Shown here piece after piece: positions 34,601-45,231 of a stretch of 64,000 nucleotides of DNA (position 1 is the stretch's first letter; every line of letters starts with the position of its first letter). This stretch comes from Mucilaginibacter sp. KACC 22773 (lineage in GTDB: Bacteria; Bacteroidota; Bacteroidia; Sphingobacteriales; Sphingobacteriaceae). Below the pieces are notes generated by a model. It did no database searches and was not told the DNA's origin. It saw only the letters and a program-made list of their open reading frames with translations. The translations under genes were made by a program, and so were the position numbers. The DNA is taken from NCBI RefSeq assembly GCF_028736215.1, contig NZ_CP117883.1, positions 868,001 through 932,000 of the forward strand. The letters run 5' to 3'.

Positions 34601-35478
34601 ACATTAACCCAACTAAATGGACAACTGATGATGATAAAAACGACCAGATAAAAACCTTACTTCATAACTACAATATCAAGGTTAATGAAGAACTGGGCGC
34701 TTACCGTCGTGATAAATTCGCTATCAGTGTGGGCGATGAACTGCCATCAGGTATAGTTCAAATGGCTAAAGTTTACATTGCTAAAAAGCGTAAGCTTAAA
34801 GTGGGTGATAAAATGGCCGGTCGTCACGGTAATAAAGGTATTGTTGCACGTATTGTACGTGATGAGGATATGCCTTTCCTTGAAGACGGAACACCGGTTG
34901 ATATTGTGTTGAACCCGCTGGGTGTACCTTCACGTATGAACTTAGGGCAGATATACGAAACCGTATTAGGTTGGGCAGGTAAAGAGTTAGGCATTAAATT
35001 CGCTACCCCAATTTTTGATGGTGCAAGCCATACCGAAGTTGAGGAGTGGGTTAAAAAGGCAAACTTACCAGAATCTGGCCGTACCTATTTATACAATGGC
35101 TTAACAGGCGACCGTTTTGACCAGCAAACCACAGTAGGTATCATATACATGCTGAAACTTGGTCACATGGTTGATGATAAGATGCACGCACGTTCTATCG
35201 GGCCATACTCATTAATTACACAACAACCATTGGGTGGTAAAGCCCAGTTTGGTGGTCAGCGTTTTGGTGAGATGGAGGTTTGGGCATTGGAAGCATTTGG
35301 TGCTGCCAATATCCTGCAGGAGATATTAACCGTTAAATCGGATGATGTTATCGGCCGTGCCAAAACTTATGAGGCTATTGTTAAAGGTGAAAACCTGCCA
35401 ACACCATCAGTTCCTGAATCATTCAACGTATTGGTTCATGAATTAAGAGGTTTAGGTTTAGATATCACTCTGGAATAA
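31675..35478 (+). CDS. rpoB: DNA-directed RNA polymerase beta subunit
   Basis: The 1267-residue protein has the full beta-subunit layout, with the rifampicin-region motif [25 protein letters not shown] (first 20 meant) and the C-terminal clamp [19 protein letters not shown]. The start is TTG at 31675 ([12 protein letters not shown]), since no in-frame ATG or GTG precedes the conserved N-terminus. Translation of so central a gene from TTG with no SD is unusual. The sequence around the rifampicin cluster looks wild-type-like, but no resistance claim is made. Confidence 0.98.
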   Translation: MANNINQRVNFATSRKVLDYPDFLDVQLQSFQEFFQLETTSDNRYKEGLFKVFAENFPISDSRNIFVLEFLDYFIDPPRYDIQECIERGLTYSVPLKAKLRLSCNDEEHEDFETIVQDVYLGTIPYMTPKGTFVINGAERVIVSQLHRSPGVFFGQSRHTNGTKLYSARVIPFKGSWIEFATDVNNVMYAYIDRKKKFPVTTLLRAIGYDSDKDILELFELADEVKVSKSGLKKFIGRKLAARVLKKWVEDFVDEDTGEVVSIDRNEIILERETVLEDDHIDMIIDAGVKTIILNKEDASTSGDYTIIYNTLQKDTSNSEKEAVEHIYRQLRNAEPPDEETARGIIDRLFFSDKRYDLGDVGRYRINRKLKLNTSDETKVLTKQDIIAIVKYLIKLINSKAEVDDIDHLSNRRVRTVGEQLYAQFGVGLARMARTIRERMNIRDNEVFTPTDLINARTLSSVINSFFGTNQLSQFMDQTNPLAEITHKRRLSALGPGGLSRERAGFEVRDVHYTHYGRLCTIETPEGPNIGLISSLCVHAKINNLGFIETPYKRVVDGKVQVDEPVIYLSAEDEDGKTIGQANAHYDDKGVFALPKVKARFEGDFPIIEPERLDLMDIAPNQITSIAASLIPFLEHDDANRALMGSNMQRQAVPLLRPEAPIVGTGLEGRVAKDSRTLINAEGDGVVEYVDANEIRIKYDRNELDRLISFDGDSKSYRLTKFKKTNQSTTMNLKPIVKKGQRVSKGEVLCEGYATQAGELALGRNLKVAFMPWQGYNFEDAIVISERVVSQDIFTSLHVEEFELEVRDTKRGEEELTPDIPNVSEEATKDLDEDGIIRVGAEVKEGDILIGKITPKGESDPSPEEKLLRAIFGDKAGDVKDASLKTPPSIAGVVIDTKLFSRAKKTSKAEEKAQLEKLDNKHDKAVKDLKNTLIEKLFEIVNGKTSQGVYNVYKELHVPKGVKFTQKILVELNYENINPTKWTTDDDKNDQIKTLLHNYNIKVNEELGAYRRDKFAISVGDELPSGIVQMAKVYIAKKRKLKVGDKMAGRHGNKGIVARIVRDEDMPFLEDGTPVDIVLNPLGVPSRMNLGQIYETVLGWAGKELGIKFATPIFDGASHTEVEEWVKKANLPESGRTYLYNGLTGDRFDQQTTVGIIYMLKLGHMVDDKMHARSIGPYSLITQQPLGGKAQFGGQRFGEMEVWALEAFGAANILQEILTVKSDDVIGRAKTYEAIVKGENLPTPSVPESFNVLVHELRGLGLDITLE

Positions 35479-35617
35479 TTAGTGATTTAGTGAGTTAGTG
35501 AATTAGTGATTGATAAAGTCGATCAGAATTTGCTAACTCGCTAATTCAAGAATAATGTGAATGGTTTGGCAGGTTGCTTAAATCACTAATTCACTAACTC
35601 ACTAATTCAATCATTAA
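35479..35617. repeat. Tandem-word inverted repeat between rpoB and rpoC
   Basis: The left arm (35479-35511) begins at the base after the rpoB stop with TTAGTGATTTAGTGAGTTAG words. The right arm (35581-35617) reads AATCACTAATTCACTAACTC and pairs perfectly for about 25 bases. The loop is about 69 bases. An element of this size between rpoB and rpoC is unexpected. Confidence 0.9.
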
Positions 35618-35632
35618 AAAAACAAGGAGACT

Positions 35633-38600
35633 ATGTCTTACAAAAAGGATAATAAAATCAAAAGTAATTTCACCACAATTACTATCAGCCTGGCCTCTCC
35701 CGAGTCCATTCTTGAGCGTTCAAGCGGTGAAGTTTTAAAACCAGAAACCATCAACTACAGGACCTATAAGCCTGAGCGTGATGGTTTATTCTGCGAGCGT
35801 ATTTTTGGTCCGGTTAAAGATTATGAGTGCCATTGCGGTAAATACAAACGTATCCGTTACAAGGGTATAGTTTGCGACCGTTGCGGTGTTGAAGTAACCG
35901 AGAAAAAAGTTCGTCGCGAGCGCATGGGCCACATTAACCTTGTAGTTCCTGTTGCGCACATCTGGTACTTCCGTTCGTTGCCAAATAAAATTGGTTACTT
36001 ACTGGGCTTGCCAACAAAACGCTTAGACTTAATTATTTACTACGAGCGTTACGTAGTTATACAGCCAGGTATTAAAGAAGCAGATGGAATCAACAAAATG
36101 GATTTCTTGACTGAAGAAGAATACCTTGACGTATTAGATACTCTTCCGAAAGAAAACCAGTACCTTGACGACAAAGATCCTCAGAAATTTGTTGCCAAAA
36201 TGGGTGCCGAGGCTTTGGAAGAACTGTTAAAACGCCTTGATTTGGATGAGCTTTCATTTAGCTTACGCCACCAGGCAGCAAACGAAACTTCACAACAACG
36301 TAAAAACGAAGCTTTAAAACGTTTACAGGTTGTTGAGGCTTTCCGTGACGCAAAAACCAGGATTGAAAATAACCCAGAGTGGATGATTGTTAAAATCGTT
36401 CCGGTTATCCCTCCTGAATTGCGTCCGTTAGTGCCTTTGGAAGGCGGTCGTTTCGCTACTTCAGATTTGAATGACCTTTACCGCCGTGTAATTATCCGTA
36501 ACAACCGTTTAAAACGTTTGATCGAGATTAAAGCGCCGGAAGTTATCTTACGTAACGAAAAGCGTATGTTACAGGAAGCTGTAGATTCGTTATTTGACAA
36601 CTCACGTAAAGTTAACGCGGTTAAAACCGAAGGTAACCGTGCTTTGAAATCACTTTCGGATATCCTGAAAGGTAAACAAGGCCGTTTCCGTCAAAACTTA
36701 TTAGGTAAACGTGTGGATTACTCTGCCCGTTCGGTAATTGTTGTAGGGCCAAACCTTAAATTACACGAGTGCGGTTTACCAAAAGATATGGCTGCCGAGC
36801 TGTTTAAACCATTTATCATCCGCAAAATGATTGAGCGTGGTGTGGTTAAAACAGTAAAATCTGCTAAAAAGATTGTTGACCGTAAAGACCCATTAGTTTG
36901 GGATATTTTGGAAAACGTATTGAAAGGACACCCTGTATTGCTAAACCGTGCGCCTACGCTGCACAGGTTGGGTATTCAGTCGTTCCAGCCTAAACTGGTT
37001 GAAGGTAAAGCGATTCAATTGCACCCATTAACATGTACGGCCTTCAACGCGGATTTTGACGGTGACCAGATGGCCGTTCACGTACCACTTGGTAACGCGG
37101 CAATTTTGGAAGCCCAGGTATTGATGCTTGCATCACACAACATTTTGAACCCCGCCAACGGTACGCCTATTACAGTACCATCACAAGACATGGTGCTTGG
37201 TTTGTACTACATAACCAAAGGCCGTAAAACTGATGATGGACGTGTTGTAAAAGGCCAGGGTTTAACTTTTTACTCATCCGAAGAAGTTATTATTGCTTAC
37301 AACGAACGTAAAATTGATTTGCACGCCTTTATAAAAGTTAAAGCTTTGACAAAAGACCGTGAAGGCAATATTGTAAGCAAAATTATTGATACTACTGTAG
37401 GCCGCGTGTTGTTTAACGAACATGTACCTGTTGAAGTAGGTTATATCAATGAACTGCTTACCAAGAAATCACTGCGTGATATTATTGGCGAGGTGGTGAA
37501 AATTACCGGTATGGCGCGTGCAGCACAATTCCTTGATGATATTAAGGAGTTAGGTTTCAAGATGGCATTCCAGGGTGGTTTATCATTTAACCTGAAGGAT
37601 ATCAATATCCCTGCTGAAAAAGTTACACTGATCGAAACAGCCTCTAAACAGGTTGAAGAGGTTATGGGTAACTACAACATGGGTTTCATTACCAACAACG
37701 AGCGTTATAACCAAATTATCGATATCTGGACCCGTATCAACAACCGCTTAACCGCGAATGTGATGGACATCCTGAGCAACGATAACCAGGGCTTTAACTC
37801 AGTGTATATGATGCTTGATTCCGGAGCGCGTGGTTCTAAAGAGCAGATTCGTCAGCTTGCAGGTATGCGTGGTTTGATGGCTAAGCCTCAAAAATCTGGT
37901 TCAGGTGGCGAGATTATCGAGAACCCGATTCTTTCAAACTTTAAAGAAGGTTTGTCGGTATTGGAGTACTTTATCTCTACCCACGGTGCACGTAAAGGTT
38001 TGGCGGATACGGCGTTAAAAACAGCTGATGCTGGTTACTTAACCCGTAGGCTGCATGACGTTGCCCAGGATATGATTGTAGGCGAAGTGGATTGCGGTAC
38101 CTTAAGGGGTATTTATACAACTGCGCTAAAAGATAACGAAGATATTGTTGAGCCATTATACGATCGTATTTTAGGCCGTACTACCTTGCATGATGTTCAT
38201 GACCCTATCACAGGCGAATTGCTGGCATCTGCAGGACAGGATCTGACAGAGGAAGTTGCCAAGAAAATTGAAAACTCTCCTTTAGAAGGTGTTGAAATCC
38301 GTTCGGTATTAACTTGCGAAAGCAGGAGAGGTGTATGTGCATTATGCTATGGCCGTAACCTTGCAAGCGGTAAACGCGTGCAAAAGGGCGAGGCTGTTGG
38401 TGTAATTGCTGCACAATCAATTGGTGAGCCAGGTACACAGTTAACGTTACGTACATTCCACGTGGGTGGTACCGCGTCAAACATCGCGGCTGAGTCACAG
38501 ATCAACGCTAAGTTTGATGGTATCATCGAATTTGAAAACGTACGTACTGTTGAATTTAATACCGCCGAAGAAGGTAAAGTTGATGTGGTGTTAGGTCGTT

Positions 38601-39922
38601 CTGGCGAGTTCAGGATTGTTGAACAGGGAAGCAATAAAGTTATTGTTACCAACAACATCCCTTACGGTTCATACCTGTATGTTAAAGATGGTGCCAAAAT
38701 CACCAGAGGCGACAGGATTTGTTCATGGGATCCTTACAATGCGGTTATCATATCTGAATTTGCAGGTTTAACCCAGTTTGAAGCTGTATTAGAAGGTATC
38801 ACTTTCCGTGAAGAATCTGACGAGCAAACCGGTCACCGCGAAAAAGTAATTATCGATACCAGGGATAAAACTAAAAACCCTGTTATCCAGATAACTGATA
38901 CAAAAGGTAACGTAATAAAAGGATATAACATTCCTGTAGGTGCTCACATTGCCGTTGAAGAAGGCGAAAAACTACAAACCGGGCAGGTTATTGCTAAAAT
39001 CCCTCGTTCAACTGGTAAAACCCGCGATATCACCGGTGGTTTACCACGTGTAACCGAGTTGTTTGAAGCACGTAACCCATCTAACCCGGCTGTAGTAACC
39101 GAAATTGATGGCGTGGTAACCTTAGGCGGTATTAAACGTGGTAACCGCGAAATGACCATCGAATCAAAAGATGGCCAGATCAAGAAATACCTTGTTCCAT
39201 TGTCAAAACACATCCTTGTACAGGATAACGACTTTGTGAAGGCTGGTATGCCGTTATCAGATGGCTCCATATCTCCGGCAGATATCCTGGCTATTAAAGG
39301 CCCGGCTGCAGTGCAGGAGTACCTGGTAAATGGTATACAAGAGGTTTACCGTTTGCAGGGTGTGAAAATTAACGATAAACACTTTGAGGTTATCGTTCAC
39401 CAGATGATGCAGAAAGTAGCTATCGAGGATGCAGGTGATACCCGTTTCTTGGAGCGTGAAGCTGTTGACAGCTGGGATTTCATGAACGAGAACGATGAGA
39501 TATTTGACAAGAAAGTTGTAGTTGAGCCAGGCGATTCAACAACATTAAAAGCTGGTCAGATAGTATCATTAAGGAGGTTACGCGATGAGAACTCGATTTT
39601 AAAACGTAAAGATTTGAAATTGGTTGAAGTACGCGATGCAATCGCTGCTACATCAAGCCCGATACTGCAAGGTATTACAAGGGCCTCATTAGGCACCAAA
39701 TCGTTTATCTCTGCAGCATCGTTCCAGGAAACTACCAAAGTACTGAACGAAGCAGCTATAGCAGGTAAAAAAGACAACATGCTTGGCTTGAAAGAAAACG
39801 TTATTGTTGGTCACCTTATTCCTTCCGGTACAGGTTTACGCGAATACGAAAATATCCGTGTAGGCTCACAGGAAGAGTTTGACCGCTTAATGGCTTCAAA
39901 AGCTGAAGAAGTAGAAGCATAG
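35633..39922 (+). CDS. rpoC: DNA-directed RNA polymerase beta' subunit
   Basis: The 1429-residue protein has the N-terminal zinc finger ([20 protein letters not shown]), the active-site [12 protein letters not shown] that binds catalytic Mg, and the trigger-loop region ([16 protein letters not shown]). A clear AAGGAG SD lies four bases before the ATG at 35633. It is the last large gene of the operon and ends at a strong terminator. Confidence 0.99.
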   Translation: MSYKKDNKIKSNFTTITISLASPESILERSSGEVLKPETINYRTYKPERDGLFCERIFGPVKDYECHCGKYKRIRYKGIVCDRCGVEVTEKKVRRERMGHINLVVPVAHIWYFRSLPNKIGYLLGLPTKRLDLIIYYERYVVIQPGIKEADGINKMDFLTEEEYLDVLDTLPKENQYLDDKDPQKFVAKMGAEALEELLKRLDLDELSFSLRHQAANETSQQRKNEALKRLQVVEAFRDAKTRIENNPEWMIVKIVPVIPPELRPLVPLEGGRFATSDLNDLYRRVIIRNNRLKRLIEIKAPEVILRNEKRMLQEAVDSLFDNSRKVNAVKTEGNRALKSLSDILKGKQGRFRQNLLGKRVDYSARSVIVVGPNLKLHECGLPKDMAAELFKPFIIRKMIERGVVKTVKSAKKIVDRKDPLVWDILENVLKGHPVLLNRAPTLHRLGIQSFQPKLVEGKAIQLHPLTCTAFNADFDGDQMAVHVPLGNAAILEAQVLMLASHNILNPANGTPITVPSQDMVLGLYYITKGRKTDDGRVVKGQGLTFYSSEEVIIAYNERKIDLHAFIKVKALTKDREGNIVSKIIDTTVGRVLFNEHVPVEVGYINELLTKKSLRDIIGEVVKITGMARAAQFLDDIKELGFKMAFQGGLSFNLKDINIPAEKVTLIETASKQVEEVMGNYNMGFITNNERYNQIIDIWTRINNRLTANVMDILSNDNQGFNSVYMMLDSGARGSKEQIRQLAGMRGLMAKPQKSGSGGEIIENPILSNFKEGLSVLEYFISTHGARKGLADTALKTADAGYLTRRLHDVAQDMIVGEVDCGTLRGIYTTALKDNEDIVEPLYDRILGRTTLHDVHDPITGELLASAGQDLTEEVAKKIENSPLEGVEIRSVLTCESRRGVCALCYGRNLASGKRVQKGEAVGVIAAQSIGEPGTQLTLRTFHVGGTASNIAAESQINAKFDGIIEFENVRTVEFNTAEEGKVDVVLGRSGEFRIVEQGSNKVIVTNNIPYGSYLYVKDGAKITRGDRICSWDPYNAVIISEFAGLTQFEAVLEGITFREESDEQTGHREKVIIDTRDKTKNPVIQITDTKGNVIKGYNIPVGAHIAVEEGEKLQTGQVIAKIPRSTGKTRDITGGLPRVTELFEARNPSNPAVVTEIDGVVTLGGIKRGNREMTIESKDGQIKKYLVPLSKHILVQDNDFVKAGMPLSDGSISPADILAIKGPAAVQEYLVNGIQEVYRLQGVKINDKHFEVIVHQMMQKVAIEDAGDTRFLEREAVDSWDFMNENDEIFDKKVVVEPGDSTTLKAGQIVSLRRLRDENSILKRKDLKLVEVRDAIAATSSPILQGITRASLGTKSFISAASFQETTKVLNEAAIAGKKDNMLGLKENVIVGHLIPSGTGLREYENIRVGSQEEFDRLMASKAEEVEA

Positions 39923-39943
39923 TTTAAACTATTTATACTATCC

Positions 39944-39979
39944 AAGTCCCCCGGGTTTTATACCCCGGGGGACTTTTTT
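39944..39979 (+). terminator. Intrinsic terminator of the rpoBC operon
   Basis: AAGTCCCCCGGG (39944-39955) pairs over 12 bp with CCCGGGGGACTT (39964-39975), then a run of seven or more T. Confidence 0.95.
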
Positions 39980-40148
39980 TTGAAATAATTTTAATTAGTT
40001 AAAACAAAAGAGGCAAACACCTGTTTAAGCTGAACTTGTTTTGAACGTTGCATGCATCTTGGTATTAAAACAAAGGGAAAAGAACAAAGTAATTACACTA
40101 ACAAAAGAGACTACGATGAAAAGTACGTCTTTTTGTTATTTTAGTAGC

Positions 40149-40460
40149 ATGGAAGAACAAAACGAAAACCAGCTCAATATTGAGCTCTCTGAAGAAATTG
40201 CCGAAGGCATTTATTCAAACCTGGCCATCATTACCCACTCCAGTTCGGAGTTTGTGCTCGATTTTATCCGGGTTATGCCCGGGGTACCTAAAGCTAAAGT
40301 GAAATCAAGGATAATTTTAACGCCTGAGCACGCCAAACGCCTTTTAGCAGCATTGGATGAGAATATCGAAAAGTTTGAAACATTGAATGGACGCATCAAA
40401 ATTCAACAGGATCCATCGGGGTTCCCGATGAATTTTGGCGGCACAATGGGGCAGGCATAA
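40149..40460 (+). CDS. DUF3467 domain protein
   Basis: The 103-residue protein starts at the ATG 40149 (MEEQNENQLNIELSEEIAEG). It fits the DUF3467 family, with IYSNLAIITHSSSEFVLDF and MPGVPKAKVKSRIILTPEHAKRLL. The family is common in Bacteroidota and often lies next to rpoC. Its function is unknown; it is small, cytoplasmic and mixed alpha/beta. The upstream in-frame codons to 40041 are not conserved-looking and include the leader. It is likely expressed apart from rpoBC because a terminator separates them. Confidence 0.85.
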   Translation: MEEQNENQLNIELSEEIAEGIYSNLAIITHSSSEFVLDFIRVMPGVPKAKVKSRIILTPEHAKRLLAALDENIEKFETLNGRIKIQQDPSGFPMNFGGTMGQA

Positions 40461-40561
40461 TTTTGATTATTACATTAAAACGCACTTTTAGTTAAAAAAA
40501 AGTTATGTTAAAGGGCTATTTATAAAAAAAATAATAATTATCTATTGGAGTTGTGAAAAAC

Positions 40562-40578
40562 TGTGCATATATTGCACA
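40562..40578 (+). promoter_or_regulatory. Palindrome before the polysaccharide locus
   Basis: TGTGCA-TATAT-TGCACA is a perfect 6-bp inverted repeat with a 5-base spacer, 44 bases before the first export gene. The shape is that of a dimeric regulator site (Crp/Fnr-like half-sites), but it is A/T-centred and only one copy is seen, so the call is tentative. Confidence 0.4.
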
Positions 40579-40621
40579 TGTTTTAAAACTTGCACCTACA
40601 AAATATGAGAAACGTAATCCA

Positions 40622-41449
40622 ATGAGAAAAGCCTACTTTTTAAATTCATATTTAATACTCTTCATTTTATTCATTTCAGTAGGATTGTTTTCCTGCTCAT
40701 CAACACAGAAGGTTAAATACTATCAGGATATTCCAGATTCAGGCGCTTTAAAAGCTATTGCAAAGGCCGAATATACTCCGCCTGTGATACAGACTGACGA
40801 TATTTTAACTGTAGTAGTTCAAACTATCGATCCTCAAAATACTGCTGTTATAAATTTGGGAAATATCCCCGTATCAAGTGTTGGAGTTTCGGCAAGTTCG
40901 GCGAGCTCGCCGAGCCTGAGTGCCGCAAGTCAGCAATCTTCAGGATACCTGGTAGATAAGGACGGATTTATTACCTTGCCTATTTTAGGAAAAATATTAG
41001 TTGCAGGGCATACAACTTCGGAGGCGACAACAATTATAAATGAAGCGGCTTTAAAATATTATAAGAACCCCACAGTTATAGTTCGTTTTGCAAATTTCAA
41101 AATAAGTGTAACCGGTGAGGTACTTAAGCCCGGGGTTTATGTAATGCCTAATGAAAGGGTGAGTATAATAGACGCTTTAGCACTGGCTGGTGATTTAACT
41201 ATTTTTGGGAAAAGGGAAAACGTACTTTTAATAAGAGAGAACGCAGATGGTACCAAGACACCTTATAGATTTAACTTGAAGAAAAGTGAATTTATGTCGG
41301 GGCCGTTTTTTTATCTCCGTCAAAACGATGTTATCTATGTTGAGCCAAGAATGGCTAAGTCTGACGCAACAGATGCGTCGCAGGCTAAGTATATATCGTT
41401 AGCAGCATCCGTATTGTCGATATTAATCATAATTGCCACCAGGCGATAA
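40622..41449 (+). CDS. Wza-like polysaccharide export lipoprotein
   Basis: The 275-residue protein from the ATG 40622 has a lipoprotein signal ending in VGLFSC (Cys about 26). A Poly_export domain follows (YTPPVIQTDDILTVVVQTID) with an insert of Ser/Ala repeats, then an SLBB-like domain (FKISVTGEVLKPGVYVMPNERVSI). It ends in a hydrophobic helix (YISLAASVLSILIIIATRR). It should form the outer-membrane export channel with the kinase next door. The frame is open to 40553, but a signal peptide begins at 40622. Confidence 0.9.
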   Translation: MRKAYFLNSYLILFILFISVGLFSCSSTQKVKYYQDIPDSGALKAIAKAEYTPPVIQTDDILTVVVQTIDPQNTAVINLGNIPVSSVGVSASSASSPSLSAASQQSSGYLVDKDGFITLPILGKILVAGHTTSEATTIINEAALKYYKNPTVIVRFANFKISVTGEVLKPGVYVMPNERVSIIDALALAGDLTIFGKRENVLLIRENADGTKTPYRFNLKKSEFMSGPFFYLRQNDVIYVEPRMAKSDATDASQAKYISLAASVLSILIIIATRR

Positions 41450-41557
41450 AAATTGTTTGTACAATGCTTTTAAGACAAACTTGCATATTTACACAAATGG
41501 TATGACTTGTGGAGTTTGTTATTTAAATTGTTTTAATCCAAAAATATTTAATTTATA

Positions 41558-43978
41558 ATGGGTATAGAAGTTCCTACCGCTCGAAATCAATCCTTTAAGA
41601 ACACTCAGGAAGAACAAGGTTTTGATTATAAGAAATTTGTATCAAAAATTGTATCTAACTGGCCCTTATTTGTGGTAAGCGTAATTGCATTTTCTATTAT
41701 AGGTTTTGCATATAAACGATATGGGACCGCTAATTACAAAGTTAACGCAATGATGCTGGTTCAGCCGGACGATAAATCGTCTGGTGGTGGTGCAATGGGC
41801 GGATTAAGCGGACTTACTGATATATCATCGTTATTTGGAATACCTAATAACGCGGAAAATGAAGTAGAGATACTAAAATCAAGAACACTATTGAATAGTG
41901 TTGTAAATGCTCTTCAGTTAAATGTTGTTGTATCTGGTAAAGGACGAATAAAAAATGTTGAGCTTTTCAACGAAGCCCCGTTTGATATTATCGTCGCCGC
42001 AAAAACAGATTCAATTATTGCCAGTCAGTATGATGTAAGAATTAATGGCGATACTATCAGTATTAAAGATAGCCAAACCAATATTGATATTAGAACAAAA
42101 TATGGTCGTAGTGTAAACCTACCCCAATACAGCTTGATTTTTGTAAAGAAAAATAAGCCAATTGATCCGAGGGGGTATTCGGTTGCAATTAACTCCACTG
42201 AGTCTACAGTTGAAAGCTTGTCCAAGGTAATGAGTATCAGTTTATCAAGCAAGACTACCACGACAATTAATCTTTCGTTGGAATATCCCAACGCAAAAAA
42301 AGGAGAGGCAATTTTAGATAAATTGATGGAGATTTATTTAAAGGCAGACAGAGAGATAAAAGTTCAGATTGCCGACAGTACACTGGCATTTATTGATGAT
42401 AGACTAAAACTGGTGGGCACGCAGCTTTCGGGAGTAGAAAAGAACTTTGAGCAGTTTAGAAAGGCAAATAAAATTGCGGACGTAGATGAACAATCAAAAG
42501 CTTTGATTGGAGCTTCCAGTGATTTTCAGAAACAATTGAGTACTATAAACGTGCAAATTTCTGTTGTTCATGATTTGCTAAAGTACCTGAACGATCCTAA
42601 AAATAAGAAGATAATACCCGCTGGTGCAGTTGGGACTGATAACCAGGGGTTTAGTGATGCAATAAACCAGTACAACACGTTGCTATTAGAGCGTGATAGG
42701 CAAAGTATGGTTAGTACGGATAGTAACCCATATATCCAATCATTAGATACGCAGATTGACGGTTACAGAACTATAATTTTAAAGAATATAAACTCTTACC
42801 TGAAAGGACTGCAAGTAAGCAAAGAAAACCTTGAGAGTCAGAATAAGAGTTTCAATGGTAAAATCGAGACTGTTCCGTCTCAGGCAAGAATATTTTTAGA
42901 TTATACAAGAGAACAAACTGTTAAACAAGATCTGTACGTCTTCTTATTACAGAAAAAAGAGGAAACGGCTATATCAAAAACCTCAACGATTTCGACAGCC
43001 AGGGTAGTAGATCATGCAAAAAGCGATTATCAACCAGATAAATCTAAAATCAATTTGGTAGTTGTGCTTTTTATACTATTTGGATTTTTAGCACCAATAG
43101 CTTATCTCAGTGTAAGAGAGATATTGAATGTGAAGATTATCACAAAACTTGATGTTGAAGAAAATACCAAGATTCCAGTAGTAGGAGAGATTAGTCACAA
43201 TAAATCAGGAGATAATTTAGTGGTTGATAATAAATCACGTACGATTATTTCCGAGCAATTTAGGGCTTTGAGGACAAATTTGCAATATATATTGGCGGAT
43301 GAAAAGCCCCAGGTAATGCTTGTATCATCTAGCATGAGTGGCGAAGGCAAATCTTTTATATCACTTAATATTGGTAGCGTGCTATCATTAAGTGGAAAGA
43401 AGGTGGTTTTTATTGAACTTGACCTTCGCAAACCTAAATTATCCCAAAATTTAGGTATGGAAAATACTATTGGTTTTTCTAACTATGTGGTGTCAAATAA
43501 TATGGATATCAACTCGATTATAAAGCCAACGTTTTTTAGCGAAAATTGCTTTGTAATCAGTTCCGGACCTATTCCTCCAAATCCTTCTGAATTATTGTTG
43601 AATGATAAACTTGGAATTTTAATTAGTGAATTAAAAAAGAGATTTGATTACATTATAATAGATAGCGCACCAATAGGGCTGGTTTCTGATGCGTTGTTGA
43701 TAGAGAAATATGTGGACTTATCGCTGTACATTGTTCGTCAACGATATACCCTAAAAATGCAGTTGGATATAGTTAATGATTTGGCAGAGACTAACAGGTT
43801 ACGTAAAGTTTATTTAGTAATAAATGATATTGACTCTAAATCTGCAGGTTACTATGGGTCTGGTGGCTATGGCTATGGCTATGGTTATGGTTACGGGTAT
43901 GGTTATGGTGCTGGTTATGGCTATGTTGAGGATTCAAGGCCTAAAGGTAACTGGTTATTCAATTTGTTTCGAAAATAG
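41558..43978 (+). CDS. Wzc-like polysaccharide co-polymerase and BY-kinase
   Basis: The 806-residue protein has an N-terminal Wzz domain with a membrane segment (WPLFVVSVIAFSIIGFAY, about 33-50). A periplasmic coiled-coil region with GNVR-type end follows, then a second membrane segment (about 505-525). The cytoplasmic tyrosine kinase has Walker A SSSMSGEGKS (about 590-599), A' VVFIELDLRKPK and B YIIIDSAPIG. The tail at about 765-790 has 11 Tyr in a GYGYGY array, the autophosphorylation cluster. It sets chain length and works with the Wza-like channel. No Wzb-type phosphatase gene is beside it. Confidence 0.93.
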   Translation: MGIEVPTARNQSFKNTQEEQGFDYKKFVSKIVSNWPLFVVSVIAFSIIGFAYKRYGTANYKVNAMMLVQPDDKSSGGGAMGGLSGLTDISSLFGIPNNAENEVEILKSRTLLNSVVNALQLNVVVSGKGRIKNVELFNEAPFDIIVAAKTDSIIASQYDVRINGDTISIKDSQTNIDIRTKYGRSVNLPQYSLIFVKKNKPIDPRGYSVAINSTESTVESLSKVMSISLSSKTTTTINLSLEYPNAKKGEAILDKLMEIYLKADREIKVQIADSTLAFIDDRLKLVGTQLSGVEKNFEQFRKANKIADVDEQSKALIGASSDFQKQLSTINVQISVVHDLLKYLNDPKNKKIIPAGAVGTDNQGFSDAINQYNTLLLERDRQSMVSTDSNPYIQSLDTQIDGYRTIILKNINSYLKGLQVSKENLESQNKSFNGKIETVPSQARIFLDYTREQTVKQDLYVFLLQKKEETAISKTSTISTARVVDHAKSDYQPDKSKINLVVVLFILFGFLAPIAYLSVREILNVKIITKLDVEENTKIPVVGEISHNKSGDNLVVDNKSRTIISEQFRALRTNLQYILADEKPQVMLVSSSMSGEGKSFISLNIGSVLSLSGKKVVFIELDLRKPKLSQNLGMENTIGFSNYVVSNNMDINSIIKPTFFSENCFVISSGPIPPNPSELLLNDKLGILISELKKRFDYIIIDSAPIGLVSDALLIEKYVDLSLYIVRQRYTLKMQLDIVNDLAETNRLRKVYLVINDIDSKSAGYYGSGGYGYGYGYGYGYGYGAGYGYVEDSRPKGNWLFNLFRK

Positions 43979-44161
43979 TTTATAATAGGTTCACTTTCTT
44001 AAGTAAGAAGGACCTGGCTTGGATTTTTTCATAGAAAAGTTATTATATTAATAACAAACGATTGTGACTATATAATTCTGGTTTATGTGTAATTAGAAAA
44101 GGTTGTTTGTTTTATGGTTGTAGATTAAGATAAATATTGTTTTAGAAAAATTTAATCAGTA

Positions 44162-45202
44162 ATGTTTTATTTTACTTTACAGGTTCTGGATATTAGGCAG
44201 GAAACTTCGGATGTTGTTACACTTTGTTTGAAACAACCGGGTTTAAAAAAGATCAAATATTTGCCTGGCCAATATCTTACGCTCGTTTTTAGGATAAATG
44301 GCCGCAAGTATAATCGTCCTTATTCGTTCTCGTCTGCTCCCGGGGTCGATCCTCATTTAGAAGTTACTATAAAAAGGGTAAGCGGGGGTATTGTATCAAA
44401 CCATATTGTTGATTTTCTTAAAATTGGTGATGTGGTGGAAGTTCTGCAGCCAATGGGCGATTTTATATTTGATCCAGCGGTAATTAGCAACGATAAGCAT
44501 ATTATTTTGTGGGGGGCGGGTAGTGGTATAACACCGTTGATATCAATTGCTAAATACATATTGAATCATAAAACAGGCCATAAAGTGAGTTTAATTTATG
44601 GTAATAGAAATTCAGAGTCAGTAATTTTTGGAGATAAGATAAATGAGTTAAGGAAGAAACATTATCAGGATTTTAAGACTTGGCATTTTCATTCGAAACT
44701 AAAAATATCCGAAACTAATCCTGATGTAATCGAGGGAAGAATAAGCCCTAAAAAGGTGCTTGCTATAATGAAGCAAGAGGTGAACTTGCAAAGTACTGTT
44801 CATTATATATGTGGCCCGGCTGGTTTAAAAGAATCAGTTAAAGAGGTTTTGAAAGATATGAAAGTGGAACCTCATCAAATATTTTCAGAGGATTTTGAGG
44901 TTGTTTTGAATCAAAAAGACTTTGAAAATATAACTACACAAGTTGTTGAGGTGAAGAAAGATGGGGTCTTTAATAAGGTGGAAGTTGTAAAGGGTAAGAG
45001 CATATTAGATGCGGGACTTGATGCCGGTATTGATATAGATTACTCGTGCCAAACAGGAAGTTGTTTGGTTTGCAGAGCAAAACTTTTGACAGGCGAGGTG
45101 AAAATGCCCAAGCCTGCCGAAGAGTATGAAAAATTACTCCCCGGTGAATGTCTGTTATGTTGTAGCTATCCTGTGACAGATGATGTCCAAGTTAGTATTT
45201 AA
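44162..45202 (+). CDS. CDP-6-deoxyhexose reductase (E3)-like FAD/2Fe-2S oxidoreductase
   Basis: The 346-residue protein has a ferredoxin-reductase FAD domain (RPYSFSSAPG), an NAD domain (LWGAGSGITPLISIA) and a C-terminal plant-type ferredoxin with C296-x4-C301-x2-C304-x29-C334, exactly the 2Fe-2S spacing. Next to rfbF/G/H it should be the E3 partner that passes electrons to the RfbH dehydrase in 3-deoxygenation. In AscD/RfbI-type E3 enzymes the ferredoxin is N-terminal; here it is C-terminal, as in PaaE-type reductases. The role is therefore inferred from context. Confidence 0.82.
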   Translation: MFYFTLQVLDIRQETSDVVTLCLKQPGLKKIKYLPGQYLTLVFRINGRKYNRPYSFSSAPGVDPHLEVTIKRVSGGIVSNHIVDFLKIGDVVEVLQPMGDFIFDPAVISNDKHIILWGAGSGITPLISIAKYILNHKTGHKVSLIYGNRNSESVIFGDKINELRKKHYQDFKTWHFHSKLKISETNPDVIEGRISPKKVLAIMKQEVNLQSTVHYICGPAGLKESVKEVLKDMKVEPHQIFSEDFEVVLNQKDFENITTQVVEVKKDGVFNKVEVVKGKSILDAGLDAGIDIDYSCQTGSCLVCRAKLLTGEVKMPKPAEEYEKLLPGECLLCCSYPVTDDVQVSI

Positions 45203-45231
45203 TGGCACTACTTAACTTAATGAAAATATAG

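Noticed and set aside
32001..39900. Several minus-strand ORFs opposite rpoB and rpoC
   Set aside because: All are shadows of highly biased codons in long genes and have no motifs of their own.
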